From the NCBI GenBank assembly GCA_900473795.1, contig UCMT01000002.1, forward strand, positions 1 to 64,000: DNA of 64,000 nucleotides, read 5' to 3'. Numbering within the stretch: position 1 is the stretch's first letter; each line of letters begins with the position of its first letter. The DNA comes from Hyphomicrobiales bacterium. GTDB taxonomy: Bacteria > Pseudomonadota > Alphaproteobacteria > Rhizobiales > Rhizobiaceae. Of this stretch, positions 56,404-64,000 are shown one piece after another. The notes below the pieces were generated by a model. The model saw nothing but the letters and a program-made list of their open reading frames with translations, did no database searches and was not told where the DNA came from. The translations under genes were made by a program, and so were the position numbers.

Positions 56404-57399
56404 CTAGCGCGTTACATCGATGACGACGCGGCCGCGGATCTTTCCGGCGACGATGCCGTTTGCCAGTTGCGTCAGGTTTGACAGCGGCTCGACCGTCGTC
56501 ATCGCCGCCAGAAGCGTGTGATCGAGGCTTTCCGCCAGGATCGCCCAGGCCTCGTCGCGTTCCGCATGCGGCGCCGTCACCGAATTGATGCCGAGCAATG
56601 CCACGCCGCGCAGGATATGCGGCATCACGGTCGCAGGCAGGTCTGCTCCGCCGGCAAGGCCGCAGGCGGCGACCGCACCGCTCTGGACTGTCTGCGCCAG
56701 CACATTGGCGAGCGTGGTCGAGCCGACGGAATCGATGGCGCCGGCCCAGCGCTCCTTCTGCAGGGCGCCACCCTTCAGGGCCAGCTCGGCACGGTCGACA
56801 AAGCCGGTGGCGCCGAGCGTTGCAAGATAGTCGTGGGTTTCCGGGCGTCCCGTCGATGCCGTCACCTTGTAGCCGCGTCTGGCAAGGAGCGTGACGGCGA
56901 TGGAGCCGACACCGCCGGCGGCGCCGGTGACGAGAACCTCGCGATCATCCGTCTTGATTCTGCCCCAGAGTTCGAGTGCGTGAATGGCGAGCGCGGCGGT
57001 ATAGCCGGCGGTGCCGATCGCCATGCTTTGCTCGAGGCTGAAGGCGTCCGGCAGGCGGGTCAGCCATTCCGGTTTCAGCCGCTGGAAACGGGTATAGCCG
57101 CCCCATTCGGTCTCGGACATGCCCCAGCCGTTGACGACGACCTTGTCGCCCGGCTTCCAGTCCGGGTTGCGGGATGAGACGACGATGCCGGCGAGATCGA
57201 CGCCACCAACCATCGGCAGACGGCGGGCGATGCGGCCCTTGCCGGAAATGGCGAGGCCATCCTTGTAATTGAGCGTCGAAAACAGCACCTCGACCAGCAC
57301 ATCATGATCCGGCAGGTCTGACAATGTCAGGTCCTTGAAGCCGCTGACCGGCTTGCCGTCGCGTTCCTCGATCACGAGCGCCCTGAAATGATCCGGCAT
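56404..57399 (-). CDS. acuI: AcuI-like NADPH-dependent acrylyl-CoA reductase family
   Basis: The 331-residue protein belongs to the YhdH/AcuI group of zinc-free medium-chain reductases, which reduce acrylyl-CoA to propionyl-CoA with NADPH. Group features are FRALVIEERDGKPVSGFKDL at the N-terminus, STLNYKDGLAISGKGRI, MVGGVDLAGIV, and the cofactor site VLVTGAAGGVGSIAVTLLA. The start is ATG 57399 with an upstream GGGGGAAAAC. It is a single-gene unit with 258 bp to osmF. The acryloyl-CoA role is by family membership; other enones are possible. Confidence 0.88.
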   Translation of the reverse strand: MPDHFRALVIEERDGKPVSGFKDLTLSDLPDHDVLVEVLFSTLNYKDGLAISGKGRIARRLPMVGGVDLAGIVVSSRNPDWKPGDKVVVNGWGMSETEWGGYTRFQRLKPEWLTRLPDAFSLEQSMAIGTAGYTAALAIHALELWGRIKTDDREVLVTGAAGGVGSIAVTLLARRGYKVTASTGRPETHDYLATLGATGFVDRAELALKGGALQKERWAGAIDSVGSTTLANVLAQTVQSGAVAACGLAGGADLPATVMPHILRGVALLGINSVTAPHAERDEAWAILAESLDHTLLAAMTTVEPLSNLTQLANGIVAGKIRGRVVIDVTR

Positions 57400-57820
57400 G
57401 GTTTTCCCCCGTCTGTTTTGGCGCACCATCGCATGGGCAAATGCGAAAAGCCATTTGGACCAAAGGCAAAGGAAGACGGGTTTGAGCCTATGAGGCCAGC
57501 ACACGACAATGGCCTACCCACCCTCCGCAAGGAAAAGATTGGCGTGAGGCCGGCAATGGTCGGGTCTGATGGCTCTGGGTCAGAAAAATTGCGGAATTCT
57601 GCTACCGTTTATCCAGGCAAGCCATTGAATCAAAAGGCGATTATCTCGATCTTTTGAAAATATATTTCTGCATTTTTACTTCCGAAGTGATGTATAAATC
57701 AAAGATAATTTCAAATTTATCTGCCATGCTTGCCGCGCAAGGCAGATTTGCCTTCCGCGCTCTGGAGAAATACCTGTCAGCGTGCTATCAGGCGCTCGCA
57801 ACAATCCTATGGAGCTTATC
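57400..57820. other. acuI-small ORF intergenic region
   Basis: The 421-bp stretch holds no gene I accept; frames of 89 and 73 codons on the plus strand look like chance. From 57590 to 57720 it is AT-rich. At 57719-57747 an imperfect 11-bp hairpin (ATCTGC, bulge, CTTGC, CGC loop, GCAAG, GCAGAT) is followed by TTTGCC. It could be a small RNA end or leader of the following 40-codon frame. Confidence 0.4.
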
Positions 57821-57943
57821 ATGTTTTCGCAGCGCAAGCTGTCGAACCCGTCTGATCGCAGTCTTGTCCAGATGATCTGGAGCGCGATCCTTCTCGTTCA
57901 GACCCGTGAAACGTCCTCGTTGATGACGGGTCGCCAGCGCTAG
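57821..57943 (+). CDS. Possible 40-residue protein
   Basis: ATG 57821 opens a 40-codon frame starting MFSQRKLSNPSDRSLVQMI and going on WSAILLVQTRETSSLMTG, with GGAG 6 nt before the start. It resembles the short conserved proteins of rhizobia that have one amphipathic helix. It overlaps the end of tctE on the other strand by 4 bp. Support is only ribosome binding site and codon look, so it may not be real. Confidence 0.4.
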   Translation: MFSQRKLSNPSDRSLVQMIWSAILLVQTRETSSLMTGRQR

Positions 57944-59331
57944 GACGAGGTAGCGGCCGGAAATGTCACGGAGGCCTTCAGCCCCTTGCCATCCGGCCCT
58001 TCGCCCAGCGTGAGATGTCCGCCGAACAGTCCGGCGATTTCTTCGACGATCGGAAGTCCCAGCCCCATCCCCGGTGCTTCGCCGCGTCCGCCGCGCGCGA
58101 AACGCTGGCGCACGACCTGCCGGTTCTCCGGTGGGATACCCGGGCCATTGTCTTCGACGTCGAGGCAGACGGTGTCGTCTTCGGTTCCGACACGAACGGT
58201 CACCTCCGCGCCCTTGCCGGCATAGGCGATGGCGTTTTCGATCAGGTTGCGCAGAAGTTCGCCGATCAGGAGCGGTTCGGCGCGGATCAGCGCCCTGCCC
58301 TCACCTTCGAAACCGAGATCGACGCCCGCGTCGCCAGCGCCGGGCACGCGATCGCCGGTGATCTCCTGCGCCAGCGCCATCAGGTCGATGATCTCCACGG
58401 GCTGCGGCTCCTTCGAGCCGGCGGCATCGATCTTCGCCATCAGCAGCAGTTGCGCGAGGATACGTTCGGCATGCGCCACGGCCTCGTCGCTCTTGCGCGC
58501 TGCGGCCTGCGCCTCCTCCAGCGTCGCAGCGCGGGTGGAAAGGGCAAGCTGGGTGCGTATGATCGCAAGGGGGGTACGCAACTGGTGGCTGGCATTGCCG
58601 GAGAAATGCCGGAGTGCATCGAGCGCCGATTGCAGCCGCACCATGAAGGAATTGACCGTCTCGACCAGCCCCTCGACTTCGCTCGGCACCAATTGTTCGA
58701 TCGGGTGCAGGTCGTCGGGATTGCGCTCGGCAATGGCGTCTCCCAGGCGATAGAGCGGCCGCAGCGAAAAGGTCACGGCGATCCAGACGATTGCCGCGGC
58801 GCCGAGGATCATCATCAGCAGGCGCAAGGCCGAGCGCAAGAGAATGGCCTGCGTCAATTGCCGCCGCGCGATGGTCGTCTCGGCAACGGTGACGACGAAG
58901 GGTACGGAGTTGATGCCGGTCGAGGCGGAGCGCTCCAGCGCCGCGACGCGGATCGGTTCGCCGCGGAACTGCGCATCGGCATAGACCGCGGACTGGCCCT
59001 TCATGTCGGTGATCGAGGGCAGGTTCTGATAGCCGGTGATGAACCGGCCGGGCGGCCCGTCGACGCGGTAGAACACACGATCCTGCGCCGCCGAGGTCAG
59101 CATTTCCAGCGCGACATAGGGAATATCGACCTCGAGCGAACCGTCTTCGGCGACCACGACCCGCTCGGCAATCGCCAGTGCCGAGCCGGCGAGCACCCGA
59201 TCGGAGACGACGTTCGCCGTCTTCACCGCCTCGCGATAGGTGTCGATCAGGGCGAGGCATCCGATGACCACCGTCGAGATCAGCAGCCAGGCAAGCAGCC
59301 GGCGGCGCAGCGAATAGGCGGTCTGCGCCAT
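57940..59331 (-). CDS. tctE: Sensor histidine kinase TctE-like
   Basis: TctE-type kinases sense tricarboxylates and activate the tct transport genes. The 463-residue protein has a first membrane segment (residues 11-28, LLAWLLISTVVIGCLALI), a periplasmic domain of about 135 residues, a second segment (LRLLMMILGAAAIVWIAVTF) and a HAMP-like linker. The kinase core has the H box GNASHQLRTPLAIIRTQLA, the N box LRNLIENAIAYA, and VEDNGPGIPPENRQ and GMGLGLPIVEEIAG. It is transcribed with the response-regulator gene, overlapping by one base. The divergent tct genes lie nearby. Confidence 0.92.
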   Translation of the reverse strand: MAQTAYSLRRRLLAWLLISTVVIGCLALIDTYREAVKTANVVSDRVLAGSALAIAERVVVAEDGSLEVDIPYVALEMLTSAAQDRVFYRVDGPPGRFITGYQNLPSITDMKGQSAVYADAQFRGEPIRVAALERSASTGINSVPFVVTVAETTIARRQLTQAILLRSALRLLMMILGAAAIVWIAVTFSLRPLYRLGDAIAERNPDDLHPIEQLVPSEVEGLVETVNSFMVRLQSALDALRHFSGNASHQLRTPLAIIRTQLALSTRAATLEEAQAAARKSDEAVAHAERILAQLLLMAKIDAAGSKEPQPVEIIDLMALAQEITGDRVPGAGDAGVDLGFEGEGRALIRAEPLLIGELLRNLIENAIAYAGKGAEVTVRVGTEDDTVCLDVEDNGPGIPPENRQVVRQRFARGGRGEAPGMGLGLPIVEEIAGLFGGHLTLGEGPDGKGLKASVTFPAATSS

Positions 59332-60005
59332 CAGCCGTCCGCCATCTTGTCGAGATAGTAGCCTATGCCGCGCGCGGTGCGGACCGTCAGCCCGTGCGGC
59401 GCCAGCCGCTTGCGCAGCCGGCTGACATATTGCTCGATCGCATTGGCGCTCAGATCGTCGTCGAAGGCGGTCAGCGACTGGATGATCGCTTCCTTGGCGA
59501 CGACCTTTCCGGCCCGCATGAACAGGATTTCAAGCAGGCCAAGCTCACGGGCCGGAATGTCGACGGTGATGCCGTCGGCCGAAAAGGTGCGGGAGTTGAG
59601 GTCGAAGGAGACCTTGCCATAGCTGACGAGAGAGGAGCGAAGCCCGGCCTGCCGGCGCAAGAGCACGCGGACGCGGGCCTCGAACTCGCTGATGTCGAAG
59701 GGCTTGATCATGTAGTCGTCGGCACCGAGATCGAGGCCGCGGATCTTCTCCTCCTGCGTGCCCCGTGCCGTCAGGATCAGCACCGCCGCCTTGTTCTGCC
59801 GGGCCCGCATCGAGCGCAGCACGTCGAGGCCATCCATTTCCGGCAGAGTCAGGTCGAGGATGACGAGATCGAAATTTTCGGTCGCGATCACGGCATCGGC
59901 CGATGCGCCGTCGCTGACGACGTCAACGGCATAGCCGCTGCCGCGCAGAATGGCGACAAGCCCCTCAGAAAGCGCCTTGTTGTCTTCGACCAGTAATATC
60001 CGCAA
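59331..60005 (-). CDS. tctD: Response regulator TctD-like (OmpR family)
   Basis: The 224-residue protein has a receiver domain (MRILLVEDNKALSEGLVAIL, phosphoacceptor Asp51 in VILDLTLPEMDGLDVL, the conserved Thr/Lys in LTARG and YMIKPFD) and an OmpR-type winged helix (PARELGLLEILFMRAGKVVA, AIEQYVSRLRKRL, VRTARGIGYYL). It should activate the divergent lone binding-protein gene and tctCBA. Its start is 77 bp from the divergent start at 60083. Confidence 0.93.
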   Translation of the reverse strand: MRILLVEDNKALSEGLVAILRGSGYAVDVVSDGASADAVIATENFDLVILDLTLPEMDGLDVLRSMRARQNKAAVLILTARGTQEEKIRGLDLGADDYMIKPFDISEFEARVRVLLRRQAGLRSSLVSYGKVSFDLNSRTFSADGITVDIPARELGLLEILFMRAGKVVAKEAIIQSLTAFDDDLSANAIEQYVSRLRKRLAPHGLTVRTARGIGYYLDKMADG

Positions 60006-60082
60006 ATCCGCTGTCTCCCTGATGTACTCTAGCCGTCGTTCTTGCGCTTGTGAACGGGCCGGGGCTGCGGCAATATCGTTTT

Positions 60083-61150
60083 ATGCGCTTGCTTCTGTGT
60101 CTCAGTTTTCTCTGTGGATTTTCCCTGCCTGCTGCCGCCGATCCGGTCGTGTTTCCGGCGCTCTCGGGCAATCCGGATGCCCCGACCGTCGTCGTCTATT
60201 CCTCGCTCGACGAACCGCTGGCGCGGCCGATGGTCGTCGGTTTTCAGAAGGCCAATCCCGATGTGGCCGTGCGGTACGAGGATATGCTGACGGGCGAGAT
60301 CTACGACCGGATCGTCAAGGAGACCGACGCAGGCGAAAAGACCGCGGACTTCGCCTTCTCCTCGGCGATGGACCTGCAGGTCAAGCTCAGCAATGACGGT
60401 TATGCCCAGCGCAGCGACCTGCCGATGAGCGCCCGCTGGCCGGACTGGGCCAATTGGCGCAACACGGCTTACGCGCTGACGTTCGAGCCGGCAGTCTTCG
60501 TCTATCACAAGCCGAGTTTCACCAAGGAGAAGCCGCCCTCGACGCGGGCCGAGTTCGTCGATTATCTCAAGCGTCACGGCAGCGCGGTCTATGGAAAGAT
60601 CGGCACCTATGATATCGAGCGGTCCGGCGTCGGCTTCCTGTTCATGGCGCGCGACCAGGAGCAGTTCGGCGACATCTGGTCGGTGATCCAGACGATGGGT
60701 GCTGCCGGCGTCAAGCTCTATTCCACCAGTTCGGCCATTCTCGAGCGGGTCTCCGACGGCCGCTTCGTTCTCGGCTACAATATCCTCGGCTCCTATGCCG
60801 CCGATTGGGCCTCGCGCCACCCGGATGTCGGCATCGTCCTGCCGCGGGATTACACCGTCGTCATGTCGCGCATCGGGCTGGTGCCGCAGGCGGCCGCCTC
60901 GCCCGATCTCGGCCGGCGCTATCTGGAATTCTTCATGTCGAAGGAAGGCCAGACGATCATGGCGCGCGAATTGCAGATCCCGGCCGTCAGCCCGGACGTC
61001 GCCGGCGCCAACACGGCCAATACGATGCGGGAGATGCTCGGCGGGCAGTTGCGGCCGGTTCCGGTCAGTCCCGGGCTGATGGTTTACCTCGATCAGGTCA
61101 AGCGGGCGCGGCTGATCGCCCGCTGGAACGAAGTTTTGCGGCTCCAGTAG
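60083..61150 (+). CDS. Lone periplasmic binding protein beside TctDE
   Basis: The 355-residue protein (ATG 60083) has a signal peptide (MRLLLCLSFLCGFSLPAAA) and the fold of family 1 binding proteins of the ferric/phosphonate type: VVVYSSLDEPLARPMVVGF, DFAFSSAMDLQVKLSNDG, FEPAVFVYHK, VGFLFMARDQEQFG, FVLGYNILGSYA. No permease or ATPase gene follows; the next genes are tctCBA, which use their own binding protein TctC. It may thus be an accessory sensor protein that presents a ligand to TctE, as PgtC does for PgtB. That role is inference. Confidence 0.8.
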   Translation: MRLLLCLSFLCGFSLPAAADPVVFPALSGNPDAPTVVVYSSLDEPLARPMVVGFQKANPDVAVRYEDMLTGEIYDRIVKETDAGEKTADFAFSSAMDLQVKLSNDGYAQRSDLPMSARWPDWANWRNTAYALTFEPAVFVYHKPSFTKEKPPSTRAEFVDYLKRHGSAVYGKIGTYDIERSGVGFLFMARDQEQFGDIWSVIQTMGAAGVKLYSTSSAILERVSDGRFVLGYNILGSYAADWASRHPDVGIVLPRDYTVVMSRIGLVPQAAASPDLGRRYLEFFMSKEGQTIMARELQIPAVSPDVAGANTANTMREMLGGQLRPVPVSPGLMVYLDQVKRARLIARWNEVLRLQ

Positions 61151-61406
61151 ACGAAGCAGCAAAATTAGCGGAGATTAATCCGGCAGGGTTCCGTTCGATG
61201 TCAGGTAGATGACAGCTTTTTATGGTGCCCTGCAGTTCTTCATCGTCCGTGGAGGCGGATGATCGAGGCGAATGGGAGGAGTTTCACCAGACCCGGCGTC
61301 GTTCTGCTCAGGAAGCGAACGCGCCCGATTCAGAGTGAGCCGACCCCCGTCCGCAAAGATGAACACTGCGCGCCAGATAACGAGCGCGCCTGACGGAGGA
61401 CTAATC

Positions 61407-62351
61407 TTGAAACAGTTTTTTCTGGCATCCATTCTCGCCGGTGCTCTTGCCCTGCCGGCCTTTGCCGCTGACTACACCATCATCGCACCGGCGAACCCCG
61501 GCGGCGGCTGGGACCAGACCGCGCGCTCGATCCAGAGCGTGATGCAGCAGGAAGGCATTTCCGGCAACGTCCAGGTGCAGAACGTACCCGGCGCCGGCGG
61601 TACCATCGGCCTTGCACAGTTCGCCAGCCAGTCGAAGGGCAATCCGAACGCCCTGATCGTCGGCGGCTACGTCATGGTTGGCGCCATTCTGACCAACAAC
61701 TCGCCGGTGACGCTGAATGATGTCACCCCGATCGCCCGCCTGACCGGCGAATACGAAGCCATCGTCGTGCCGGCGGATTCGCCGCTGAAGACCTTCGGCG
61801 ATCTCGTCGAGGCGCTGAAGAAGGATCCGGGCGCGGTCTCCTGGGGTGGCGGCTCGGCCGGCGGCACGGACCATATCGCTGTCGGCCTGATCGCCAAGGC
61901 GGCGGGCGTCGATCCGACCAAGATCAACTACATCGCGTTCTCCGGCGGTGGTGAAGCGCTGGCCGCCATTCTCGGCAGCCAGGTAACGGCCGGTATTTCC
62001 GGTTACGGCGAATTCGAAAGCCAAGTGAAGTCCGGCACGCTGCGCCTTCTCGCCGTTTCGAGCGCCGAGCGCATTGCCGGCGTCGATGCGCCGACCATCA
62101 AGGAAAGCGGCCTCGACGTGGTGGTTCAGAACTGGCGCATGGTTGCCGCGGCTCCTGGCCTCACCGACGAGCAGAAGACTGCCGTTTCGACCGACATCGA
62201 GAAGCTGGTCAAGTCCGCGAGCTGGCAGGAAACCCTGAAGACCAAGGGCTGGCAGGATACCTATCTCGCCGGTGATGCCTTCAAGGAGCAGCTCGCCAAG
62301 GACATTTCGTCAACCGAAACCGTCCTCAAGGACATTGGTCTGGTAAAATGA
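61407..62351 (+). CDS. tctC: Tricarboxylate-binding protein TctC
   Basis: TctC is the periplasmic receptor for citrate and related tricarboxylates in the tripartite tricarboxylate transporter. The 314-residue protein starts at TTG 61407, with ACGGAGGA six bases upstream, and has a signal peptide ([16 protein letters not shown]). The TTT receptor pattern shows in [54 protein letters not shown], and [14 protein letters not shown]. The 256-bp gap before it holds the TGTCA-N6-TGACA inverted repeat (61199-61214), a possible TctD site. It overlaps tctB by ATGA. Confidence 0.94.
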   Translation: MKQFFLASILAGALALPAFAADYTIIAPANPGGGWDQTARSIQSVMQQEGISGNVQVQNVPGAGGTIGLAQFASQSKGNPNALIVGGYVMVGAILTNNSPVTLNDVTPIARLTGEYEAIVVPADSPLKTFGDLVEALKKDPGAVSWGGGSAGGTDHIAVGLIAKAAGVDPTKINYIAFSGGGEALAAILGSQVTAGISGYGEFESQVKSGTLRLLAVSSAERIAGVDAPTIKESGLDVVVQNWRMVAAAPGLTDEQKTAVSTDIEKLVKSASWQETLKTKGWQDTYLAGDAFKEQLAKDISSTETVLKDIGLVK

Positions 62352-62839
62352 GCAAGGGTCACACCCCTTCGACGGAGACACGCCGCCCTGACAGGGCGGC
62401 GCTTGTCATCGCCGTCTTCCTCGCGGCCCTCGGCGGCCTGATCTTCTGGGATGCGTCGCGGCTTGCGAGCATGGGCGGCTATTCCGGCATCGGCCCGGCC
62501 ACCGTCCCCTTCGTGATCGCCGGCAGCTTGCTGATCCTGGCGGTCTGGACCGTTTTTGAAGCCCTGCGCGGCGATTTCCCGGCGCGCGATCGCCAGGAAG
62601 TCGGTCCGGTCGTCTGGATCGTCGGCGGCCTGGTCTTGCAGATGCTGCTTCTGAAAACGGCGGGGTTCTCGATCGCCACCGGTGTGCTCTTTGCCGCAAC
62701 GGCAGCAGCCTTCGGCAAGCGCAAACTGTGGATGACGATCCCGGTCGGTATCCTCATCTGTCTTGGCGTCTGGCTGATCTTTGCCGGGCTGTTGCAATTG
62801 TCGCTGCCCGCCGGTCCGCTCGAACATCTGTTTTGGTAA
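62348..62839 (+). CDS. tctB: Tripartite tricarboxylate transporter small membrane protein
   Basis: TctB is the small, poorly conserved membrane subunit of the TTT system. The 163-residue protein has four membrane segments: AALVIAVFLAALGGLIFW, ATVPFVIAGSLLILAVWTVF, VVWIVGGLVLQMLLLKTAGF and IPVGILICLGVWLIFAGLL. The start ATG overlaps the tctC stop, and tctA follows 9 bp after the stop. Assignment rests on length, topology and position between tctC and tctA. Confidence 0.9.
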   Translation: MSKGHTPSTETRRPDRAALVIAVFLAALGGLIFWDASRLASMGGYSGIGPATVPFVIAGSLLILAVWTVFEALRGDFPARDRQEVGPVVWIVGGLVLQMLLLKTAGFSIATGVLFAATAAAFGKRKLWMTIPVGILICLGVWLIFAGLLQLSLPAGPLEHLFW

Positions 62840-62848
62840 GGCCCTCAC

Positions 62849-64000
62849 ATGAACACATTCGATTTCCTGATGCAGGGCCTGCTTGTCGCCGCCCAGCCCA
62901 TGAACCTTCTCTACGCGCTGATCGGCGTGACGCTCGGCACCGCCGTCGGGGTTCTGCCCGGCATCGGCCCGGCGCTCACCGTGGCGCTGCTCCTGCCCGT
63001 GACGTACCAACTTGATCCGGGCGGCTCGCTGATCATGTTTGCCGGCATCTATTACGGCGGCATGTACGGTGGTTCGACCACTTCGATCCTGCTCAACACG
63101 CCGGGCGAAAGTGCGTCGATCGTCACTGCGCTCGAAGGCAACAAGATGGCCCGGGCCGGACGTGGCGGACCGGCGCTGGCCACCGCGGCAATCGGCTCTT
63201 TCGTCGCCGGCCTGATCGCGACCATGGCGCTTGCCTTGATCGCGCCCTTCGTCGTCAAGCTGGCGCTGGTCTTCGGCCCGCGCGAATATTTCGCGCTGAT
63301 GGTGCTTGCCTTCGTCACCGTCTCCTCGGCCTTCGGCGATTCGACGCTGCGCGGGCTGACCTCGCTGTTCATCGGCTTTGCGCTTGCCATCATCGGCATC
63401 GACCAGCTGACCGGCCAGACGCGCATGAGCTTCGGCGTTCCCGACCTGCTTGACGGGATCGAGGTGACGACGCTGGCGGTCGCGATGTTCGCCATCGGCG
63501 AATCGCTCTATATCGCGGCACAAGGCGACCTTGGCCCGGACAAGGTCGAGGCGGTCAGGGGATCCGTCTGGATGAACAGGCAGGATTGGGCGCGTTCGTG
63601 GAAAGCATGGCTGCGCGGAACGGCGATCGGTTTCCCGATCGGCGCGATGCCGGCCGGCGGCGCTGAAATCGGCACGTTCCTCTCCTATGCCACCGAAAAG
63701 CGGCTGACCAAGTATCCGGAAGAATTCGGCAACGGCGCCATCGAGGGTGTTGCCGGTCCGGAAGCGGCCAACAACGCCTCGGCTGCCGGCACGCTGGTGC
63801 CGCTGCTGACGCTCGGCCTGCCGACCACGGCGACGGCGGCGATCATGCTGGCCGGCTTCCAGCAGTACGGCCTGCAGCCCGGCCCGCTGTTGTTTGCGAC
63901 CAATCCGCAGCTCGTCTGGGGCCTGATCGCCAGCCTGCTGATCGCCAACTTCATGCTGCTCGTGCTGAACCTGCCGCTGGTCGGTCTCTGGGTGAAGCTT
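62849..64000 (+). CDS. tctA: Tripartite tricarboxylate transporter large permease (partial)
   Basis: TctA is the large membrane subunit that carries the substrate with cation symport. The visible 384 residues (about three quarters of a typical 500) start [19 protein letters not shown]. They contain the TTT signature [37 protein letters not shown], a second [20 protein letters not shown] repeat, and [20 protein letters not shown]. The reading frame is open to the window end, so the gene continues beyond. It is the third gene of tctCBA, with CTCAC before the ATG. Confidence 0.95.
   Translation, partial: MNTFDFLMQGLLVAAQPMNLLYALIGVTLGTAVGVLPGIGPALTVALLLPVTYQLDPGGSLIMFAGIYYGGMYGGSTTSILLNTPGESASIVTALEGNKMARAGRGGPALATAAIGSFVAGLIATMALALIAPFVVKLALVFGPREYFALMVLAFVTVSSAFGDSTLRGLTSLFIGFALAIIGIDQLTGQTRMSFGVPDLLDGIEVTTLAVAMFAIGESLYIAAQGDLGPDKVEAVRGSVWMNRQDWARSWKAWLRGTAIGFPIGAMPAGGAEIGTFLSYATEKRLTKYPEEFGNGAIEGVAGPEAANNASAAGTLVPLLTLGLPTTATAAIMLAGFQQYGLQPGPLLFATNPQLVWGLIASLLIANFMLLVLNLPLVGLWVKL

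Noticed and set aside
57388..57657. 89-codon plus-strand frame after acuI
   Set aside because: It begins within the start of the opposite-strand acuI gene and has mixed, non-coding composition and no family match.

Overview
The window is a high-GC chromosomal segment from a member of the Rhizobiales, most likely the Rhizobiaceae (Rhizobium/Agrobacterium/Ensifer type). The reasons are the gene order rplU-rpmA-two acetyltransferases-obgE-proB-proA-nadD-rsfS-rlmH-envC-ctpA-rppH, a LexA box of the alphaproteobacterial GAAC-N7-GAAC type, an Irr-type iron box, the imuA-imuB-dnaE2 mutasome, and an agp-type alpha-galactoside operon like the one known from Sinorhizobium meliloti. I see no prophage, insertion sequence or CRISPR array.

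Layout. 0-3.7 kb: leuD, RidA, a CitE-like lyase and small conserved proteins. 3.8-9.7 kb: the SOS-regulated translesion cassette imuA-imuB-dnaE2 behind a LexA box. 9.9-10.8 kb: bfd-bfr iron storage genes with an Irr-type box. 11.1-24.9 kb: the housekeeping block, from tRNA-Ser and ribosomal proteins L21/L27 through Obg, proline and NAD synthesis, ribosome silencing, 23S rRNA methylation, the cell-envelope genes envC-ctpA-YibQ-like, and rppH. 25-27.7 kb (minus strand): an orphan RelB/DinJ-type antitoxin, a MerR-XRE-cupin fusion regulator, a lone amino-acid-binding protein and a membrane-anchored phosphatase behind a strongly folded leader. 28-34.7 kb: gabT, gabD, a glutarate-type CoA-transferase, glutaryl-CoA dehydrogenase and a LysR regulator. 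Together they could take 5-aminovalerate through glutarate and glutaryl-CoA to crotonyl-CoA. A frameshifted vapB-like antitoxin remnant lies inside this block.

34.8-37.7 kb: a DauA-like D-amino acid dehydrogenase, a DJ-1/PfpI protein, a flavin reductase, and an unannotated-looking 58-residue protein behind a perfect 22-bp palindrome. 37.7-47.9 kb: the complete agpT/agaL1-agpABCD-agaL2 alpha-galactoside uptake and hydrolysis locus. 48-52.3 kb: an FAH-family hydratase-like protein and a divergent hexonate/uronate cluster (cupin sugar isomerase, SDR, FCD-type GntR regulator, mannonate dehydratase) with paired operators. 52.3-56.1 kb: an OsmF/YehYXW-type osmoprotectant ABC transporter with an internal terminator after the binding-protein gene. 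56.4-57.4 kb: an AcuI-like reductase. 57.8-64 kb: a tricarboxylate system with the TctE/TctD two-component pair, a lone periplasmic binding protein, and tctC-tctB-tctA, with tctA cut by the window end.

Most functions are confidently assigned housekeeping or catabolic roles. The most interesting unexplained items are the folded leader before the phosphatase gene, the MerR-XRE-cupin regulator with palindromes upstream of gabT, the palindrome-controlled 58-residue protein, the cupin isomerase that may stand in for a uronate isomerase, and the lone binding protein next to TctDE that may be a sensor partner. All assignments rest on reading the sequence and remembered family features; no database search was run.
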